Shown here piece by piece: positions 1 to 5,972 of a DNA stretch of 7,493 bases. The stretch is from a bacterium. GTDB taxonomy: Bacteria; Patescibacteriota; Patescibacteriia; Patescibacteriales; JAGXOH01. The notes below the pieces were generated by a model that was not told where the DNA came from, did no database searches, and saw only the letters and a list, made by a program, of their open reading frames with translations. Location: positions 1 to 7,493 of the forward strand of contig JAIOTG010000091.1 in NCBI GenBank assembly GCA_021106995.1, written 5' to 3'. Within the stretch, counting starts at the first letter, position 1. The number at the start of each line of letters is the position of its first letter. A program made the position numbers and the translations under genes.

Positions 1-166
1 ATTTTTTTTTACCCCAAATTTCTTCCTTGGTAATTTCAGCCTTTTTCTGGACAAGATTTTCTTTTATTTTTTCATGAATTTGTCCAACTTCTTCCTCAGT
101 AAATTTATTTGGCAAAATATATAGAAGCTCATAATGACCTCTAGTTTCCTGCTTTACTTTTGACAT
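1..166 (-). CDS. rpsF: Ribosomal protein bS6, N-terminal part (runs off left edge)
   Basis: This is a small-subunit ribosomal protein that binds 16S rRNA and pairs with bS18 in the platform. Reading the minus strand from ATG 166-164 gives 55 codons before the edge. The translation contains RGHYELLYILPNKFTEEEV at about residues 9-27, then a charged helix, then EEIWGKKK at 48-55. These match the bS6 pattern: a first strand of the type HYEhhhhlxP, a helix, then the (E)xWGrrxLAY strand cut off by the edge. Family length is about 95-130 residues, so roughly half is missing. A short Met-Ser-Lys-rich extension precedes the first strand. No Shine-Dalgarno is visible before the ATG, and a structured leader lies just upstream. 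In many bacteria rpsF is followed by ssb and rpsR; if so here, they lie to the left of the window. Confidence 0.88.
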   Translation of the reverse strand, partial: MSKVKQETRGHYELLYILPNKFTEEEVGQIHEKIKENLVQKKAEITKEEIWGKKK

Positions 167-202
167 AAAATAATTGTTTAATTTTAAATATAATATTAAA
201 AT

Positions 203-233
203 AAAAAAACCCCTGTATTCTCAAAGACAGAGG
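203..233 (-). terminator. Intrinsic terminator inside the rpsF leader
   Basis: On the minus strand the arms CCTCTGT and ACAGGGG (plus 227-233 and 210-216) form a 7-pair stem with one G-U pair and a 10-base loop. Seven T residues follow directly (plus 203-209). It ends 37 bases before the rpsF start, so it would act as a conditional terminator. On the plus strand the same hairpin is followed by ACTTTTT, a weaker tract with no upstream plus-strand gene to serve. Confidence 0.6.
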
Positions 234-302
234 ACTTTTTAAGAGAATACCTTTGGTGCTAATTAATTTAGCACCGCTCCTTTAAAAAAGCATGGAAAAG
301 GT
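203..302 (-). promoter_or_regulatory. Candidate attenuator leader of rpsF
   Basis: The transcript upstream of rpsF can form ordered structures (plus coordinates). A hairpin pairs 268-275 with 255-262 (8 perfect pairs, 5-base loop). A closing helix pairs 297-302 with 249-254. An 8-pair helix joins 243-250 to 215-222. A terminator stem pairs 227-233 with 210-216. The last two share bases 215-216 and cross each other, so they cannot form together in a nested fold. This is the antiterminator/terminator layout expected of an attenuator. Because rpsF and the gene at 405 are divergent, there is no upstream minus-strand gene for a terminator to serve, which favours regulation. Autoregulatory S6:S18-binding leaders are known for rpsF, but I cannot identify that motif's conserved CCG bulge here, so the ligand is open. 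Confidence 0.55.
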
Positions 303-312
303 TTTAAATTTG

Positions 313-318
313 ACTATA
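313..318 (-). promoter_or_regulatory. Possible -10 element for rpsF
   Basis: The minus strand reads TATAGT here, which would start transcription about ten bases before the leader helices. The -35 region at 17 bases is only a T tract, so the assignment is weak. A perfect palindrome with 6-bp arms (322-335) sits in the spacer. Confidence 0.3.
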
Positions 319-368
319 CCCTAACATAAATGTTAAAAAAATGCAAGAACCTTTGATATTTAAACAAT

Positions 369-396
369 TTTACAAAACAAAGGTTTTAGTGATAAT
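369..396 (+). promoter_or_regulatory. Promoter of the TRM11-like methyltransferase gene
   Basis: TTTACA (369-374) and GATAAT (391-396) are separated by 16 bases, a reasonable sigma-70-type pair. The start codon begins only 9 bases after the last base of the -10, so transcription would begin at or within a base or two of the ATG and the mRNA would be essentially leaderless. Confidence 0.45.
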
Positions 397-404
397 ATTA
401 AAAT

Positions 405-1589
405 ATGAAATATTTATTTGTCTTAGGAAAAAATCACAATTTATCTTTAGCTGAAATATTGGCTATTTTTAAAGATAAAAAAATAGAAATTATCAATAAA
501 TCAATAATAACCCTTGAAACAGGAGAAATTCATCCTGAAAAACTAATAAAAAATTTAGGTGGAATTATAAAAATAGGAGTTGTAAAAAAAGAGCTAAAAA
601 AAGATACTGAAGAAATTAAAAAAAATATCTTAGACTTAATAAAAATAAAAGCTAACAATCTTGAAGGTAAAACAAAATTCGGATTATCTCAATATGGAAA
701 AATTGATTTAAACATCAAAAAAATTGGTATGGAAATAAAAAAGAATCTCAAAGAAATTGGTATAAATTCAAGATTGGTGACTAGTAGAGAGAAAAGTCTA
801 TCGAGCGTTGTTGTTGAAACTAATAAATTAACCAAGGGGGGGGTTGAAATAATTCTATGCGGAGATCAAGATAAAATTATAATTGGACAAACTTCCTGTG
901 TTCAAGATTTTAGAAGTTTATCTTTTAGGGATTATGGCCGACCAGCCCGAGATGATTATTCTGGAATGATCCCACCAAAGTTAGCCCAAATAATGCTTAA
1001 TTTATGTAGTCTTAATGAGGAAAAAAATAGTTTAATACTAGATCCCTTTTGCGGATCTGGAACCATTTTAACCGAAGCAATGCTTATGGATTATAAAAAT
1101 ATAGTTGGATCCGATATTTCAGAAAGGGCTATAAAAAATAGTGAAAAAAACATTAACTGGATAAAAGAAAAATATAGTTTAAAAAATATAAATCACAATC
1201 TATACAAACACTCTTCTAAAAAACTTACAGAAATTATCAAACAAAGTTCGGTTGATGGGATAGTAACAGAGCCTTATTTAGGACCACAAAGAGGAGAAAT
1301 TAACTTTAAAAAAATAATTAAAGAATTAGAAAATCTTTATTCAAATTCTTTAAAAGAATTTGAAAAAATATTAAAGCCAGATAAAAGAATAGTTATGGTT
1401 TGGCCTGTTTTTGAAAAAGGAGAAACTTTTATAAATCCCAATTTAAACAAACTTAAAATTATCAATCCACTACAAAATAAAAATAATTTTCAAGGTTTTA
1501 TAACAAGCAAGAGAAATACCATTATTTACAGTAGAGATAATCAAAGGGTGTATAGAGAAATAATAATTTTAAAAAAAGAAAAGAGTTAA
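405..1589 (+). CDS. THUMP/TRM11-like SAM-dependent RNA (guanine-N2) methyltransferase
   Basis: A 394-residue class I methyltransferase that resembles the archaeal TrmG10 / eukaryotic TRM11 group, which methylates N2 of guanosine 10 in tRNA. Residues 1-165 fit the N-terminal ferredoxin-like/THUMP RNA-binding region. At 175-200 lies the family segment RDYGRPARDDYSG followed by a Pro-Lys-Leu-Ala stretch. The SAM-binding motif I is DPFCGSGT at 213-220, and an acidic residue for the ribose is in GSDIS at 235-239. The catalytic motif IV position reads TEPY (288-291) rather than the usual (D/N)PP(Y/F). The C-terminus carries further Rossmann strands. The start is the first ATG after the promoter; there is no Shine-Dalgarno. 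A run of eight G (836-843) encodes KGGV in frame. The substrate is inferred from the family; a related rRNA or tRNA target is possible. Confidence 0.78.
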   Translation: MKYLFVLGKNHNLSLAEILAIFKDKKIEIINKSIITLETGEIHPEKLIKNLGGIIKIGVVKKELKKDTEEIKKNILDLIKIKANNLEGKTKFGLSQYGKIDLNIKKIGMEIKKNLKEIGINSRLVTSREKSLSSVVVETNKLTKGGVEIILCGDQDKIIIGQTSCVQDFRSLSFRDYGRPARDDYSGMIPPKLAQIMLNLCSLNEEKNSLILDPFCGSGTILTEAMLMDYKNIVGSDISERAIKNSEKNINWIKEKYSLKNINHNLYKHSSKKLTEIIKQSSVDGIVTEPYLGPQRGEINFKKIIKELENLYSNSLKEFEKILKPDKRIVMVWPVFEKGETFINPNLNKLKIINPLQNKNNFQGFITSKRNTIIYSRDNQRVYREIIILKKEKS

Positions 1590-1655
1590 AAACAAGGCTA
1601 TTGAGCTCAAGTCGAGTTATCTAAAAATTAAATTACCTCTCTCTGTAAAATTTTA

Positions 1656-1689
1656 AAACCCCTGTTCTAAAAAAATATAGCGGGGGTTT
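1656..1689. terminator. Bidirectional terminator shared by methyltransferase and ychF
   Basis: AAACCCC (1656-1662) pairs with GGGGTTT (1683-1689). The stem can extend inward through T-G, G-C and further pairs towards an A-rich loop. On the plus strand it is followed by ATTTGTTAT. On the minus strand the stem runs into TTTTAAAATTTT. It lies between two convergent genes and its right arm includes two bases of the ychF stop codon (1688-1690), so it can end both transcripts. Confidence 0.7.
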
Positions 1690-2746
1690 ATTTGTTATGA
1701 AGAAAATGACAAATATCTCCGTCTTTAATTATATAATCCTTACCCTCTGTCTTTATTAAGCCTTTTTCACGAGCCAAAGCTTCTCCCCTGGCATCAATAA
1801 AATCTTGCCAAGCAACAACCTCTGCTCTAATAAAACCTTCTTTAATATCAGTGTGTATTTTTCCACCAGCCTCCGGAGCAGATGAGCCCCTAGTAACAGT
1901 CCAAGCTCTAGTTTCATCTTTTCCGGTTGTGAAAAAAGTTATAAGACCAAGTAAATCATAACAGGCCTTTATTAATCGGTCTAAACCGCTTCGCTCAAGA
2001 CCTAGCTCTTTTATAAATTCCTCTTGTTCCTCTTCTCCTAAACTAGCAATTTCTTGTTCTTGTTTTGCATTTAATTTTACAACATTCTCCAAGCCTTCAA
2101 TTTCGCCACTATTGGAATCATCGATATTTAATATATATATTATTGGCTTATCTGTTAATAGATTTAAAGTTTTAATTATCTTTTTTTCTTCTTTTTCTAA
2201 TTCTACACTACGAACAGGAACTCCTTCTTCTAAATTATTTTTTATTTTTTCCAAAACATCTCTAGTTTTTACAGCCTCCTTATCACCGCTTCTTGATGTT
2301 TTTGTCTCTTTTCCTAATCTTTTAATAACAGTGGCTAAATCAGCGAGCATTAATTCTGTATCAATAACTTCCTTGTCGTTTTTAGGATCTATTTTACCGT
2401 CAACATGTATAATATTTGAACTTTTAAATTCTCTTATCACTTCACAAATAGCATCACACTCCCTAATGTGTGATAAAAACTGATTTCCCAAACCTTCTCC
2501 TTGATTAGCCCCTTTAACCAAACCGGCGATATCATAAAACTCAACGAAAGTAGGTATTACTTTTTCTGGCTTTGACACTTCTGCTATTTTATCAAGTCTT
2601 TCATCGGGAACCTTAACTACTCCCACATTAGGATCTATTGTACAAAAAGGATAATTTGACGCTTCAACCTGTTTTTTTGTTAAAGCATTAAAAAGTGTGG
2701 ACTTGCCAACATTAGGAAGGCCAACTATTCCCACAGATAAAGACAT
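1688..2746 (-). CDS. ychF: Obg-like ATPase YchF
   Basis: YchF is a conserved cytoplasmic P-loop protein of the Obg group that hydrolyses ATP rather than GTP and associates with ribosomes; it is linked to translation and stress responses. The Walker A/G1 motif is GLPNVGKST at 9-17, and the G3-type motif is DIAGLVKGA at 72-80. The G4 position reads NIDD (207-210) instead of NKxD, the change that gives the family its adenine preference. A helical coiled-coil insertion covers about 120-200, and a TGS domain fills about 266-349 with the TGKDETRAW signature at 274-282. Length 352 is close to the usual 363. The start is the only ATG placing G1 correctly. A TTGACA promoter lies upstream. The stop overlaps a shared terminator. 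The gene appears monocistronic. The long antisense frame inside it is a shadow. Confidence 0.97.
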   Translation of the reverse strand: MSLSVGIVGLPNVGKSTLFNALTKKQVEASNYPFCTIDPNVGVVKVPDERLDKIAEVSKPEKVIPTFVEFYDIAGLVKGANQGEGLGNQFLSHIRECDAICEVIREFKSSNIIHVDGKIDPKNDKEVIDTELMLADLATVIKRLGKETKTSRSGDKEAVKTRDVLEKIKNNLEEGVPVRSVELEKEEKKIIKTLNLLTDKPIIYILNIDDSNSGEIEGLENVVKLNAKQEQEIASLGEEEQEEFIKELGLERSGLDRLIKACYDLLGLITFFTTGKDETRAWTVTRGSSAPEAGGKIHTDIKEGFIRAEVVAWQDFIDARGEALAREKGLIKTEGKDYIIKDGDICHFLHNK

Positions 2747-2781
2747 AAAATTTAATTAAATTATAAAATTAAAGTTAATTA

Positions 2782-2810
2782 ATCTTAATTTTTTATCGAA
2801 CTAATGTCAA
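2782..2810 (-). promoter_or_regulatory. Promoter of ychF
   Basis: On the minus strand a perfect -35 TTGACA (2805-2810) is followed after 17 bases by TAAGAT (2782-2787). Transcription would start near 2775, giving an untranslated leader of about 29 bases made almost only of A and T and without a Shine-Dalgarno. An alternative -10, TATAAT at 2760-2765, would give an almost leaderless message but has a poor -35. Confidence 0.55.
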
Positions 2811-2838
2811 ATAATATTAAATCGTGTTGTAGTTTTAA

Positions 2839-2876
2839 AATTTGTTTAATATGTGCTAAAATAAATTAAACAAATT
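2839..2876. repeat. Perfect 12-bp inverted repeat upstream of the Fe-S gene
   Basis: AATTTGTTTAAT (2839-2850) and ATTAAACAAATT (2865-2876) are exact reverse complements separated by 14 bases, with half-site centres 26 bp apart. The spacer contains the candidate extended -10 TGCTAAAAT (2854-2862). The position, 20 bases before the start codon of the Fe-S protein and in a divergent gap where no terminator is needed, suggests an operator or an mRNA hairpin. Confidence 0.6.
2854..2862 (+). promoter_or_regulatory. Possible extended -10 of the Fe-S gene
   Basis: TGCTAAAAT matches the TGnTATAAT extended -10 pattern with one mismatch and lacks a good -35. It would start transcription near 2869. A second candidate, CATAAT (2883-2888), is 7 bases from the ATG and would give a leaderless mRNA. 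I cannot decide between them. Confidence 0.3.
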
Positions 2877-2895
2877 CTTATTCATAATAAACTAT

Positions 2896-4197
2896 ATGGG
2901 ACATATTATACAAAACAGTTACAAAAGCCTTCAACAAAGACTTGATGCTCCTGCTCAAGGAGCGCCAGAATCAAAATCTCTATACAGAATATTAGAAATA
3001 CTTTTTTCTGAAAAAGAGGCCGAATTGGTTTCCAAACTTCCCTTACAGCCATTTACTATTAAAAAAGCATCAAAACGATGGGACAAAAATATTAAAGAAA
3101 CAGAGAATATTTTAAACAAATTAGCAGATAAAGGCATTGTTTTAGATATAGAGGATAAGGGAGAGAGAAAATTTATTTTAGCTCCAACTATGGCTGGTTT
3201 TTTTGAATTTTCATTAATGAGAACCGATGGTAAGTTTGATAGAAAAATTTTATCAGAACTTTTTTATCAATACCTCAACGTTGAGGAAGATTTTGTAGCT
3301 CAACTTTTCGGGCTAAACACCCAAATTACAAGAACAATTGTTCATGAGGACATGATTGAAGAAAAAGATAGATCAATTATACTTGATTACGAAAAAGCCT
3401 CAGAAATAATAAAAACAGCGAGCTGTATTACTGTTGGAACCTGTTACTGTAGACATAAAATGGAACATATTGGAAAAGCCTGCGATATGCCCCAAGAAGT
3501 CTGCTTAACCCTTAATAGTGCTGCTAAAAGTCTTTCTAAACACGGAGTTGCAAAAGAAATAAACAAAAAAGAAGCGATGAAAATAATTAAAAAATGTATG
3601 GACCTAGGTCTGGTTCAAATTGGAGACAATGTTCAAAATAATGTAAATTGGATTTGTAATTGTTGCGGTTGTTGTTGCGAAGCCCTTATAGGATATAAAC
3701 GTACTGGCTATAAAGCGAATCTTGAATCTAACTTTCTTGCTATAAATAACAATGAGGAATGTATTGGATGTGGTATTTGTGTTAATAAGTGTCCTGTGGA
3801 TGCCATTAATTTACAAGAGGAAGCTGGTAAAAAAATTGCTATTGTCGACATGGATAAATGTATTGGTTGCGGTGTCTGTAAAAGATTTTGTCCAACAAAA
3901 AGTATAAAATTAAAGAGAAAAAAGGATATAAATTACACACCAAAAGATTCTTTTGAAAGATGTCTTATGAATGCGGTTGAAACTGGGAAGCTCCAAAATT
4001 ATATTTTTGATAATTTTGATTCCTGGAGCCATGAAATATTTCGTAAATTATTCAGTATAATTTTCAATTTACCTCCTGTTAAAAAAATTTATGCTTTAAA
4101 ACAATTAAAATCATCTAGGTTTTTTTCACGTCTAAATAAAAAAAACAAAACAAATAATCTGGAAAAATTATACAAAGAAAACAATAAAGAATCTTAA
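2896..4197 (+). CDS. Cys-rich protein with two [4Fe-4S] ferredoxin motifs and an N-terminal helical/winged-helix-like region
   Basis: A 433-residue cytoplasmic iron-sulfur protein with no signal peptide or membrane segment. Two classic CxxCxxCxxxC motifs, at C289/C292/C295/C299 and C322/C325/C328/C332, should hold two [4Fe-4S] clusters in a bacterial-ferredoxin fold. Upstream is a second Cys field: C177, C183, C185, C196, C203, C234, then CxCCxCCC at 254-261, enough for at least one more metal or cluster site. Residues 28-100 look like a winged-helix fold (helices followed by a KGIVLDIEDKGERKFIL-type wing). The last 90 residues are basic and helical without Cys. Similar proteins are usually labelled generic 4Fe-4S dicluster proteins; the partner and substrate are unknown. 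The N-terminal fold and a promoter-proximal inverted repeat would allow a redox-sensing role, which is inference. The start ATG has no Shine-Dalgarno. Confidence 0.85.
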   Translation: MGHIIQNSYKSLQQRLDAPAQGAPESKSLYRILEILFSEKEAELVSKLPLQPFTIKKASKRWDKNIKETENILNKLADKGIVLDIEDKGERKFILAPTMAGFFEFSLMRTDGKFDRKILSELFYQYLNVEEDFVAQLFGLNTQITRTIVHEDMIEEKDRSIILDYEKASEIIKTASCITVGTCYCRHKMEHIGKACDMPQEVCLTLNSAAKSLSKHGVAKEINKKEAMKIIKKCMDLGLVQIGDNVQNNVNWICNCCGCCCEALIGYKRTGYKANLESNFLAINNNEECIGCGICVNKCPVDAINLQEEAGKKIAIVDMDKCIGCGVCKRFCPTKSIKLKRKKDINYTPKDSFERCLMNAVETGKLQNYIFDNFDSWSHEIFRKLFSIIFNLPPVKKIYALKQLKSSRFFSRLNKKNKTNNLEKLYKENNKES

Positions 4198-4258
4198 TTT
4201 ACAATCATTAAATTATTTGTTAAAATTAAAGGGAAAATAATAATTTAATTAGTTAAAA

Positions 4259-4915
4259 ATGAACATTGAAGCAATTATTTTTGACATGGATTGAGTGTTG
4301 ATTAAAAGCATAAAACACCAAATTGCAAGCTGGCAAAAGGCCTTTAAAACTATAAACGTTTTTCCAACAAAAGAAGAAATGGCCCTCCTCGAAGGAATGC
4401 CCTATAAGCAAACAATTAGAGCTGTCTTAAAAAAACATTCCAAAAAATTAAGCGTAGCTGAAGAAAACAAAATTCATTCTATAAAAAAAGAAGAATTAAA
4501 AAAAATCTCTAAAATTTATGTCTATCCAGAGATTATAAAATTAATTGAACTATTAAAAAAACGTGGTATAAAATTAGCCTTAGTCAGTGGCGCAAACAAA
4601 AAATTTGTTTTGAATATTATAAATAAAAATTTTAAAGAAATATTTAAAGTAGTGGTAACCGGGGATGATGTTTTAAAAGGTAAGCCCAACCCAGACCCAT
4701 ATCTAAAAGCAATAAAAAAATTAGGGGTAAAAAAAAGGGTTATTATAGTAATAGAAAATGCTCCACTTGGAATAAAAAGCTCAAAAAAAGCCGGTATTAA
4801 AACATTTGCCCTAAAAACCACCTTAAATAAAAACCATCTAAAAAAAGCTGACAAAATTTTTCAAAATCATTTAGAACTATTAAAATATTTAACTAAAATA
4901 ATTAATACAAATTAA
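4259..4915 (+). CDS. HAD-IA family phosphatase with in-frame UGA at the motif I glycine
   Basis: The frame from ATG 4259 encodes 218 positions of a haloacid dehalogenase-type hydrolase related to beta-phosphoglucomutase/sugar-phosphate phosphatases. Motif I reads F-D9-M-D11-[UGA]-V-L; D9 would be the nucleophile and D11 the acid/base. The UGA at 4292-4294 replaces the family's invariant glycine (GGA to TGA is one change). Downstream all is intact: a helical cap at about 16-80, motif II LVSGAN with S110, motif III KGKPNPDPY with K142, and motif IV VIENAPLG at 164-171 with Glu-Asn where Glu-Asp is common. Initiating at GTG 4295 would keep the cap but lose both catalytic Asp, so it is not a credible functional start. 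The gene is 61 bases after the Fe-S gene and 10 before the next, so co-transcription is likely. Pseudogene, sequence error, or UGA recoding cannot be told apart here. Confidence 0.8.
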
Positions 4916-4920
4916 TACAA
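4901..4920 (+). repeat. Tandem 10-bp duplication at the HAD stop
   Basis: ATTAATACAA occurs twice in direct succession (4901-4910 and 4911-4920). The first copy is coding (Ile-Asn-Thr), and the shift of frame in the second supplies the TAA stop at 4913-4915. It looks like a slippage duplication that helps set the present C-terminus. Confidence 0.85.
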
Positions 4921-4925
4921 ATTTT

Positions 4926-5951
4926 ATGAAAAAAATTAACTTAATGATCATCTCGTTTTTGGGAATAGCTATTGTCTTTGGGCTGACTAATGTTTCAAAA
5001 GCAACCTACTCTTCAAATTCAACCAATGAAGAAGCAGTGGTTAATTCAATAACTTTAAGCGGGGAAGGTGAAAGCATAGAATGGAGCATGGATGGATATT
5101 CTGCAAAAGGCTTTAAAGTAATTTGGAGTAAAAATTCTGATGCTACCTACCCAACTAGGAGTGGTGATAAATATCACTATTATTCAAGTCCCAGCCAAAG
5201 AACAGACACCCTAAGCGCTTTTAATGGCGATGGAAATTATTATGTTAGAGTTTGTGAATATTTAGGAGGAAAATGTGGAATTTATAGTAATGAAATTATA
5301 GTTAGTCTATCTAAGGAGACTTATTATAAAGAAGAAATTAATAATGACAAACAAATAGTAGAAATCAAGGAAAGAGCTGGCCTTTTAAGTAATAATAATT
5401 TAAATGACATATTAAACGAAATAAAAGAATTAAGAGATATTATCAAGGAACAGCAAAATGAAATTAAATATTTAAGGGATTTAGTGACCGATATGTCAAA
5501 TATTGCTGAAGAAATACGTTCGACTATAAACAACTTTATAACTTATGGGATAGACGACAACACTAAAAAACTAGGGGAAGGTGAGAGGGCGGCTGTAATT
5601 TATTCCTTTAAATCTGCTTATGGAAAATTACCAGAAACTGAAGAAGAATTAACCGATATGGTTAAAATAGCCAACGGAAGATGGCCATCTCAAGTTAATA
5701 CAGAGGCTGAGCAAAGAGCCATGGAAGAATTTGGAAAAATATATGATCGGTCTCCTGATTTAAATAATATCAACGACGAAGCTGCAATTAAAATAATGTC
5801 TTACGGATTAAGACAAACTGCTCAAAATAGAAATCTAGAGTCAGAAAAAAATGGAATAAGAATATTTAAATGGGTGTATAATGAAGTGCCGGAAACAACT
5901 GAAGAATGGAACATATTGCAAGCCATAACCTATTCAGGGGCAAAAAAATAA
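4926..5951 (+). CDS. Secreted coiled-coil protein with three C-terminal repeats
   Basis: A 341-residue exported protein of unknown function. Residues 1-26 form a signal peptide: KK, then a hydrophobic core, then VSKA with likely cleavage near residue 26. Residues 36-128 are strand-rich and look like a compact beta domain, with paired C110 and C117 and aromatic strands such as FKVIW and YYVRV. A heptad-like coiled coil covers about 158-203. The C-terminus contains three related helical units at about 220-255, 262-300 and 306-341; each follows a pattern of aliphatic-aromatic helix, Y-(G/D/N), P, acidic turn, second helix, and a small-residue/Gly end (IANGRWPS, MSYGLRQT, ITYSGAKK). I recall similar tails on exported proteins of Parcubacteria-type genomes. 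There is no membrane anchor after the signal peptide, so it is either released or held by non-covalent contacts. It starts 10 bases after the HAD stop without a Shine-Dalgarno. Confidence 0.82.
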   Translation: MKKINLMIISFLGIAIVFGLTNVSKATYSSNSTNEEAVVNSITLSGEGESIEWSMDGYSAKGFKVIWSKNSDATYPTRSGDKYHYYSSPSQRTDTLSAFNGDGNYYVRVCEYLGGKCGIYSNEIIVSLSKETYYKEEINNDKQIVEIKERAGLLSNNNLNDILNEIKELRDIIKEQQNEIKYLRDLVTDMSNIAEEIRSTINNFITYGIDDNTKKLGEGERAAVIYSFKSAYGKLPETEEELTDMVKIANGRWPSQVNTEAEQRAMEEFGKIYDRSPDLNNINDEAAIKIMSYGLRQTAQNRNLESEKNGIRIFKWVYNEVPETTEEWNILQAITYSGAKK

Positions 5952-5972
5952 AGATCCATTAGAATAAATCAA

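Noticed and set aside
210..290. T-box riboswitch on the plus strand (GCACCGCTCCTTT resembles the end of a T-box)
   Set aside because: There is no room for Stem I, no clear specifier loop or T-box bulge sequence, and the gene at 405 has its own promoter downstream. The minus-strand attenuator explains the helices better.
2112..2483. Open frame of 123 codons on the plus strand inside ychF
   Set aside because: It is antisense to a strongly conserved gene and its translation (Ser/Phe/Ile-rich) is typical of a shadow frame.
2765..2792. AT-only 8-bp inverted repeat AAAATTAA/TTAATTTT over the ychF -10
   Set aside because: It is short and entirely A/T in an A/T-rich gap, so it is expected by chance.
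2955..3137. Open frame of 60 codons on the minus strand inside the Fe-S gene
   Set aside because: It is a shadow frame without a promoter or recognisable protein features.
4292..4320. UGA as selenocysteine with a downstream SECIS (GTGTT 4295-4299 can pair with AACAC 4314-4318)
   Set aside because: The stem is only five pairs, lacks recognisable bacterial SECIS features, and Sec at an invariant Gly of the HAD motif makes no chemical sense.
4522..4854. Open frame of 110 codons on the minus strand inside the HAD gene
   Set aside because: The Phe-rich translation results from Lys-rich codons on the other strand, and it has no promoter or homology.
4259..4915. Genome-wide genetic code 25 (UGA = Gly)
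   Set aside because: Code 25 genomes use UGA for many glycines. ychF, rnj and the other genes here have dozens of Gly, all GGN, with no in-frame UGA. One site cannot support a whole-genome reassignment.
4295..4915. HAD gene starting at GTG 4295
   Set aside because: This start would remove both catalytic Asp of motif I, while the preceding codons encode a perfect HAD N-terminus in the same frame.
5324..5533. Open frame of 69 codons on the minus strand inside the secreted protein gene
   Set aside because: It is a hydrophobic shadow of the coiled-coil region, with no supporting signals.
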